19,637 nucleotides of DNA from an uncultured Collinsella sp. (GTDB taxonomy: Bacteria > Actinomycetota > Coriobacteriia > Coriobacteriales > Coriobacteriaceae), in contig USDH01000013.1 of assembly GCA_900553415.1 (NCBI GenBank), positions 1-19,637 of the forward strand, written 5' to 3'. Both the position numbers and the translations under genes were made by a program. The stretch's first letter is position 1; each line of letters opens with the position of its first letter. Below, piece after piece: positions 15,704 to 19,637 of this stretch. Under the pieces are notes generated by a model, which was given only the letters and a program-made list of their open reading frames with translations, was not told where the DNA came from and did no database searches.

Positions 15704-15851
15704 GCTAGCAGGCGGAAATTCCAGTCCCAAAGTGATCATCACCAGTAACGCCTGCGCTCCCAGCAACGACACCCATCCATTCAGATCCTCAGCCCCAGCT
15801 CGTAGCCAAGCCGCCGTCCACTCCAGATGCTCTGAATGCTTCGTAGCAGTA
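15704..15851. other. Non-coding gap between ackA copy 2 terminator and inverted repeat
   Basis: About 150 bases with no supported ORF, ribosome binding site or clear hairpin on either strand. Composition is balanced and C-rich on the plus strand. It could be a degraded remnant, but nothing recognisable remains. Confidence 0.4.
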
Positions 15852-15982
15852 GAAGGCCGTACGGGCTAACCCCTGAAAACATTCCGCAGACCAGAAACGC
15901 CCCCGTTCGTAGCTCCGAAGGAGCAGAACGGGGGCGTTTCATTGGTCGAGGACGTTTTCAGGGGTTAGCCCGTACGGCCTTC
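15852..15982. repeat. Triple-nested inverted repeat at the ackA / pta convergent junction
   Basis: Perfect outer arms of 29 bp (15852-15880 and 15954-15982) enclose a perfect 14-bp inner stem, AAACGCCCCCGTTC (15895-15908) with its complement (15926-15939). Inside the inner loop is a 5-bp stem GCTCC/GGAGC (15912-15916 and 15920-15924). The outer right arm ends 15 bases from the pta stop. The A/T-flanked GC-rich inner stem suits a bidirectional terminator. The perfect outer arms exceed what termination needs. Confidence 0.88.
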
Positions 15983-15997
15983 GGGCGAGTGCGTCCG

Positions 15998-16978
15998 CTA
16001 CTCAGCCATCTGAGCCTGGACGGCGGTGATGGCCACGACACCCACGATGTCGTCGGCAAAGCAGCCGCGCGAAAGGTCGTTAACCGGCTTGGCGATGCCC
16101 TGCAGGATGGGGCCGTAAGCGTCGGCGCCGGCGAAGCGCTGGACCAGCTTGTAGCCGATGTTGCCGGCCTCGAGATCGGGGAACACAAGCACGTTGGCCT
16201 TGCCGGCAACGGAGGAGCCGGGGGCCTTGAGCTGGGCGACGGTGGGAACGATGGCGGCGTCGAGCTGCAGGTCGCCATCGATGGCGAGCTCGGGAGCCTT
16301 CTCCTTGCAGAACTTAACGGCCTCCTGGACCTTCTTGGCGACCTCGCCGCCGGCGGAGCCCATGGTGGAGTAGGAGAGCATGGCCACGTGCGGCTCGACG
16401 CTGCCCATAAAGGTGGACCAGGAGTGAGCGGAGGCGATGGCGATCTCGGATAGCTCGTCGGAGGACGGGTTGATGTTGAGGCCGCAGTCGGCGAAGATCA
16501 GCGTACCGTCGGTGCCGAACTGCGGGGTGTCGGTGCACATCACGAAGAAGGCCGAGACCAGCTTGGTACCCGGGGCGGTCTTAAGGATCTGCAGCGCGGG
16601 GCGCAGGGTGTCGGCGGTGGAGTGGCAGGCGCCGGAGACCAGGCCGTCGGCGTCACCCATCTTGACCATCATGGTGCCAAAGTAGGTGGCGTCCATCACC
16701 TGGGCGCGAGCCTGCTCGATGGTGACGCCCTTCTTGGCGCGGAGCTCGGCAAACTTCTGCGCGTACTCCTCGTGCTTCTCGGCATTGCGCGGATCGATGA
16801 CGGTGGCGCCGGGAACGTTGATCTCGTCGGGGTTGCCCAGGATGACGAGTTTTGCCAGGCCCTCCTCGATGATCTTGGTGGCCGCGACGATGGTGCGCGG
16901 ATCCTCGCCCTCGGGCAGGACGATCGTCTTAAGGTCGGCCTTGGCGGCAGACTTCATACGGTTAAGGAAATCGCTCAT
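15998..16978 (-). CDS. pta: Phosphate acetyltransferase
   Basis: A 326-residue protein, the size of the single-domain Pta class (about 325-335), lacking the N-terminal regulatory domains of the long E. coli form. It starts SDFLNRMKSAAKADLKTIVL then PEGEDPRTIVAA, and includes ADGLVSGACHSTADTLRPAL, MGSAGGEVAKKVQEA, the VFPDLEAGNIGYKLVQR block and a GPILQGIAKPVNDLSRG segment, all characteristic of the PTA/PTB family. Reaction: acetyl-CoA + phosphate = acetyl phosphate + CoA, supplying the acetate kinases. TAAGGAG precedes the ATG. In many bacteria pta and ackA share an operon; here pta faces ackA copy 2 and diverges from glf. Regular C-ending codons imply high expression. Confidence 0.96.
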   Translation of the reverse strand: MSDFLNRMKSAAKADLKTIVLPEGEDPRTIVAATKIIEEGLAKLVILGNPDEINVPGATVIDPRNAEKHEEYAQKFAELRAKKGVTIEQARAQVMDATYFGTMMVKMGDADGLVSGACHSTADTLRPALQILKTAPGTKLVSAFFVMCTDTPQFGTDGTLIFADCGLNINPSSDELSEIAIASAHSWSTFMGSVEPHVAMLSYSTMGSAGGEVAKKVQEAVKFCKEKAPELAIDGDLQLDAAIVPTVAQLKAPGSSVAGKANVLVFPDLEAGNIGYKLVQRFAGADAYGPILQGIAKPVNDLSRGCFADDIVGVVAITAVQAQMAE

Positions 16979-17030
16979 GTTACTCCTTACAAGCGTTTCA
17001 CTAAGCTCCAGGCGCCCGGCTGTTCACGAA

Positions 17031-17053
17031 TAAACCCGCTGCTAGCGGGTTTA
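17031..17053. other. 10-bp perfect hairpin in the pta / glf intergenic region
   Basis: TAAACCCGCT (17031-17040) and AGCGGGTTTA (17044-17053) flank GCT. It lies 53 bases upstream of pta on the minus strand, probably inside the pta 5' leader, and could be a leader structure. No coding region ends here, so a terminator role has no obvious gene. Confidence 0.5.
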
Positions 17054-17105
17054 CCTTTCAATAATGTACGCCGCGGTGCTTGAGCTTTCCTTGTGTGGCA
17101 AGCTC

Positions 17106-17131
17106 ATTATAGGACGCATTAGCGCTATAAT
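17106..17131. promoter_or_regulatory. Possible divergent promoters of pta and glf
   Basis: A consensus -10 TATAAT is present on the minus strand (17106-17111) and another on the plus strand (17126-17131), close to the near-palindrome ATTAGCGCTAT. No good -35 box was found for either, so these are candidates only. Confidence 0.35.
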
Positions 17132-17209
17132 CGCTCTGATAAATATGTCTCGAAGAATGTTCGAGAAAAGCCCAGCTAACGAGCCCGTGGCTTTTGACAA
17201 GGAGTATCG

Positions 17210-18412
17210 ATGCAGATTACCTCAGGCCTGCCTGAAGGCTTTAACGCCGGCGCGTACGACATGATTGTCGTCGGTGCTGGATATGCCGGTGCCGTTTGCG
17301 CCCGCCGTCTTGCCGAGACCATCGGCTATCGTGTTGCCGTTTTGGAGCGCCGTAGCCACATTGCGGGCAATGCCTATGACTGCACTGACGAGGCCGGAAT
17401 CCTGATCCACGAGTACGGTCCGCATATCTATCACACCTTTAACGAGCGCGTGCACAATTTCCTGTCGCGCTTTACCAAGTGGACGGATTATCAGCACAAG
17501 GTGCTCGCCAACATCAACGGCACCCTTATGCCCGTGCCCTTCAACCACGCGAGTCTCAAGCTCGCCTTTGGTGACGAGCGCGGCGAGGAGCTGTATCAGA
17601 AGCTCGTGGAGACCTTTGGCAAGGATGTCAAGGTGCCCATTATGGAGCTGCGTAAGAAGAACGACCCCGACTTGGCCGAGGTAGCTGATTACGTATACGA
17701 GAACGTCTTTTTGCATTACACCATGAAGCAGTGGGGCCAGACGCCCGACCAGATCGATCCCTCGATCACCGGTCGCGTTCCCGTCTTTGTGGGCGACGAT
17801 GACCGCTATTTCCCGCAGGCTCCCTTCCAGGGTATGCCGCAGGACGGCTACACGGCGCTGTTCGAGCATATGCTCGACCACGACCTGATCGACGTGTTCT
17901 GCGACGTGGACGCCCGCGATCTCTTTGAGATCGACGAGACCACCGTCAAGATCGGCGGCAAGGTCTACGGCGGCGAGATCGTCTATACCGGTCCGCTCGA
18001 TGAGCTGTTCGACCTTGACCTGGGCGCTCTTCCGTACCGCACGCTCGATATGAAGTTCGAGACGCTTGATATGGACCAGTTCCAGCCCGTGGGCACCGTC
18101 AACTACACCACGAGCGAGGACTACACGCGTATCACCGAGTTCAAGAACATGACCGGTCAGGTTTTGCCCGGCAAGACCACCATCATGAAGGAGTACTCCA
18201 AGGCCTATACGCCCGGCTCGGGCGAGACGCCGTATTACGCCATTCTTGAGCCCGAGAACCGTGAGCTCTATGAGCGCTATCTTGAGCGCGTCCAGAACCT
18301 GACGAACTTCCACCCGGTGGGTCGCCTGGCCGAGTATCGTTACTACGATATGGATGCCGTGACCAATTCCGCCCTCGATCTTTCGGATGAGATTATCGCC
18401 TGCCATGCATAA
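17210..18412 (+). CDS. glf: UDP-galactopyranose mutase
   Basis: A 400-residue flavoprotein. The FAD-binding Rossmann motif VVGAGYAGAVCARRLAE starts at residue 20. The conserved HEYGPHIYHTFNERV block is at 67-81, and the C-terminal GRLAEYRYYDMDAV, which closes the flavin site, is present. Reaction: UDP-galactopyranose to UDP-galactofuranose, with reduced FAD, in the cytoplasm, supplying galactofuranose for cell-surface glycans. AAGGAG precedes the ATG. The N-terminus has about 16 residues before the Rossmann strand, slightly longer than usual. Its stop overlaps the start of the following glycosyltransferase by 8 bases, indicating translational coupling and a shared pathway. Confidence 0.96.
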   Translation: MQITSGLPEGFNAGAYDMIVVGAGYAGAVCARRLAETIGYRVAVLERRSHIAGNAYDCTDEAGILIHEYGPHIYHTFNERVHNFLSRFTKWTDYQHKVLANINGTLMPVPFNHASLKLAFGDERGEELYQKLVETFGKDVKVPIMELRKKNDPDLAEVADYVYENVFLHYTMKQWGQTPDQIDPSITGRVPVFVGDDDRYFPQAPFQGMPQDGYTALFEHMLDHDLIDVFCDVDARDLFEIDETTVKIGGKVYGGEIVYTGPLDELFDLDLGALPYRTLDMKFETLDMDQFQPVGTVNYTTSEDYTRITEFKNMTGQVLPGKTTIMKEYSKAYTPGSGETPYYAILEPENRELYERYLERVQNLTNFHPVGRLAEYRYYDMDAVTNSALDLSDEIIACHA

Positions 18413-19436
18413 AGTCATAACATTCGGTATTCCCTCGTATAACGCCGCTAAGGACATGGACCATTGCATTACCTCCATCTTGGAGGGGAGCAATTATGCC
18501 ACCGATATCGAGATTATCGTGGTGGACGACGGCTCCAAGGATGAGACGGCCGCCAAGGCCGACGAGTGGGAGGCCCGTTATCCTGGAATCATCCGCGCGG
18601 TGCACCAGGAGAATGGCGGCCACGGTATTGCCGTCCTTTCGGGTCTGCGCGAGGCGCAGGGCACCTACTACAAGGTTGTCGACTCGGACGACTGGCTTGA
18701 CGGCGCTGCCCTTTCGACCATGCTGTCGATTCTGCGCGGCTTTGAAGAGCGCGACCAGCGCGTTGACCTGTTTATCTCGAACTACGTGTACGAGAAGGTT
18801 TACGAGGGTACGCATACGGCTATTGGTTACAAGTTTGCCCTGCCTCGAAAAAAGATCTTTACCTGGGACCAGATCGGCCATTTCCGCCTGGACCAGAATC
18901 TGCTCATGCACAGCCTGTGCTATCGCACGGATGCGCTGCGCGAGTCCAACCTTCCCATGCCGCCGCACACGTTCTATGTGGACAACATCTACGCCTACGT
19001 GCCGCTGCCGCGTTGCAAGACCATGTACTACGCCGACATCGACCTCTATCGCTACTTTATCGGTCGCGAGGGCCAGAGTGTCAACGAGGCCACGATGGTC
19101 AAGCGTCTGGACCAGCAGTTCCGTGTTACGCGTATCATGATGGAGTCGTACCACCTGTACAGCGATGTCGAGTCGTCGCGTCTGCGTTCGTACATGATGG
19201 GCTACTTCACCATGATGATGGCGATCTGCTCGGTGCTCACCAAGCTTTCCGACGAGGATTGTGCCGATGAGCGTCTGAAGACGCTGTGGAATGATTTGAA
19301 GGCCTATGACGAGCGTATGTATCGTCGTGCACGTTACGGTGTGGTCGGCTTCTTCACTAACCTCCGCGGTCGTGCCGGAGACAAAACCACACTCGGCCTA
19401 TACCGTCTTGCCTCAAAGATCTTCAAATTCAACTAA
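18405..19436 (+). CDS. Family 2 glycosyltransferase
   Basis: A 343-residue protein with a GT-A fold. It begins KVITFGIPSYNAAKDMDHCI and carries VVDDGSKDET (40-49) and the metal/nucleotide-binding DSDDW (93-97), followed by acceptor-side sequence without obvious membrane helices. The ATG at 18405 overlaps glf. An in-frame ATG at 18387 is possible, but the fold normally starts at the KVITFGIP strand. Linkage to glf suggests it acts on the same glycan, perhaps transferring Galf or the sugar next to it; donor specificity is not readable. The C-terminus YRLASKIFKFN is echoed in a minus-strand fragment at the window end. Confidence 0.88.
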   Translation: MHKVITFGIPSYNAAKDMDHCITSILEGSNYATDIEIIVVDDGSKDETAAKADEWEARYPGIIRAVHQENGGHGIAVLSGLREAQGTYYKVVDSDDWLDGAALSTMLSILRGFEERDQRVDLFISNYVYEKVYEGTHTAIGYKFALPRKKIFTWDQIGHFRLDQNLLMHSLCYRTDALRESNLPMPPHTFYVDNIYAYVPLPRCKTMYYADIDLYRYFIGREGQSVNEATMVKRLDQQFRVTRIMMESYHLYSDVESSRLRSYMMGYFTMMMAICSVLTKLSDEDCADERLKTLWNDLKAYDERMYRRARYGVVGFFTNLRGRAGDKTTLGLYRLASKIFKFN

Positions 19437-19468
19437 CTGCCGAGTAATCGCTGCTGATAGGTTGACTG

Positions 19469-19578
19469 GGCCCCTTGGCCTTTAGTTTGCTACTGCGAAC
19501 AGTCCTGCTCGCACGGAAAGCACATTAAGTGCTTTCCGGCTCGTGCGGAACTTGTATCAAACTAAAGGCCAAGGGGCC
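19469..19578. repeat. 21-bp perfect inverted repeat with nested hairpin after the glycosyltransferase
   Basis: Outer arms 19469-19489 and 19558-19578 are exact reverse complements and include TTGGCCTTTAGTTTG. Inside, GGAAAGCAC (19515-19523) pairs with GTGCTTTCC (19529-19537) around ATTAA. Flanking GCAC (19511-19514) can pair with GTGC (19543-19546) past a bulge. It lies between the glycosyltransferase and an apparent convergent gene end, so it fits a bidirectional terminator or a palindromic element like those at 4971 and 15852. Confidence 0.82.
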
Positions 19579-19591
19579 TCTGCTATAAGAA

Positions 19592-19637
19592 TCAATTGTC
19601 AGGCTGTCTGAATTTGAAGATCTTAGACGCGCGGTAC
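19592..19637 (-). CDS. Probable C-terminal end of a second, convergent glycosyltransferase (partial)
   Basis: On the minus strand the last 46 bases read YRASKIFKFRQPDN followed by TGA (tca at 19592-19594). The plus-strand glycosyltransferase ends YRLASKIFKFN, so the two tails match apart from a one-residue gap and the extension RQPDN. This indicates a paralogous family 2 glycosyltransferase entering from the right. Only 14 residues are visible, so the call rests on that tail alone. Confidence 0.55.
   Translation of the reverse strand, partial: YRASKIFKFRQPDN

Noticed and set aside
15836..16453. Plus-strand open frame of 205 codons across the inverted repeat and pta
   Set aside because: It is antisense to pta and begins inside a palindrome, with Gly/Asp/Val-rich shadow composition.
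17064..17264. Small 66-codon open frame just upstream of glf
   Set aside because: It overlaps the glf start out of frame and has no ribosome binding site or recognisable features.
17222..18493. 423-codon minus-strand open frame opposite glf
   Set aside because: It is antisense to a gene with unmistakable FAD-binding and UGM motifs, and has no domain of its own.
1..19637. CRISPR arrays, tRNA or rRNA genes, transposases
   Set aside because: No regularly spaced direct repeats, cloverleaf-like segments, rRNA sequence or transposase-like protein was recognised on either strand by reading.

Overview
The window looks like chromosomal DNA of a Coriobacteriia member, most likely Collinsella or a close relative. 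This is an inference from moderately high GC, strongly C/G-ending codons in the housekeeping genes, clear AGGAG-type ribosome binding sites and the gene content: a fermentative anaerobe with Ack/Pta, UDP-galactopyranose mutase and a YugP-like protease. No database search was possible. No rRNA, tRNA, CRISPR array or transposase gene was seen.

Layout. (1) 1-899, minus: a diacylglycerol-kinase-family gene running off the left edge. (2) 998-4950, plus: RNase D, a membrane zinc metallopeptidase of the YugP type, then the exonuclease VII subunits xseA and xseB. (3) 4971-5082: a long inverted repeat at a convergent junction. (4) 5146-10303: an accessory-looking, more AT-rich module. A MerR-type regulator (minus) diverges from a type-B carboxylesterase and two tandem paralogous MFS transporters. 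The esterase reading frame is broken once, exactly at a T TTT TTG heptamer. Its putative promoter has the 19-bp spacer typical of MerR-activated promoters. (5) 10458-13003: a HIT-family protein, a LysR-type regulator and a third, unrelated MFS transporter. (6) 13124-16978: two tandem acetate-kinase-type genes (plus) facing a phosphate acetyltransferase (minus). Both kinases carry unusual acyl-pocket residues. (7) 17210-19436: UDP-galactopyranose mutase overlapping a family 2 glycosyltransferase. At 19592-19637 is the apparent tail of a second, convergent glycosyltransferase.

How the genes work together. Pta plus AckA convert acyl-CoA to acyl phosphate and then to acid plus ATP, the main fermentative ATP-yielding route. 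Here they are convergent rather than in one operon, and the kinase is duplicated. Glf and the glycosyltransferase point to a galactofuranose-containing surface glycan. The MerR/esterase/MFS block reads as an inducible module for taking up or exporting an ester or its product; the substrate is unknown.

Four long intergenic inverted repeats (2139-2278, 4971-5082, 15852-15982, 19469-19578), three of them at convergent junctions and most with nested inner hairpins, are the most striking non-coding structure. The best candidates for something undescribed are the frameshifted esterase, the altered acetate kinase pair and this family of inverted repeats.
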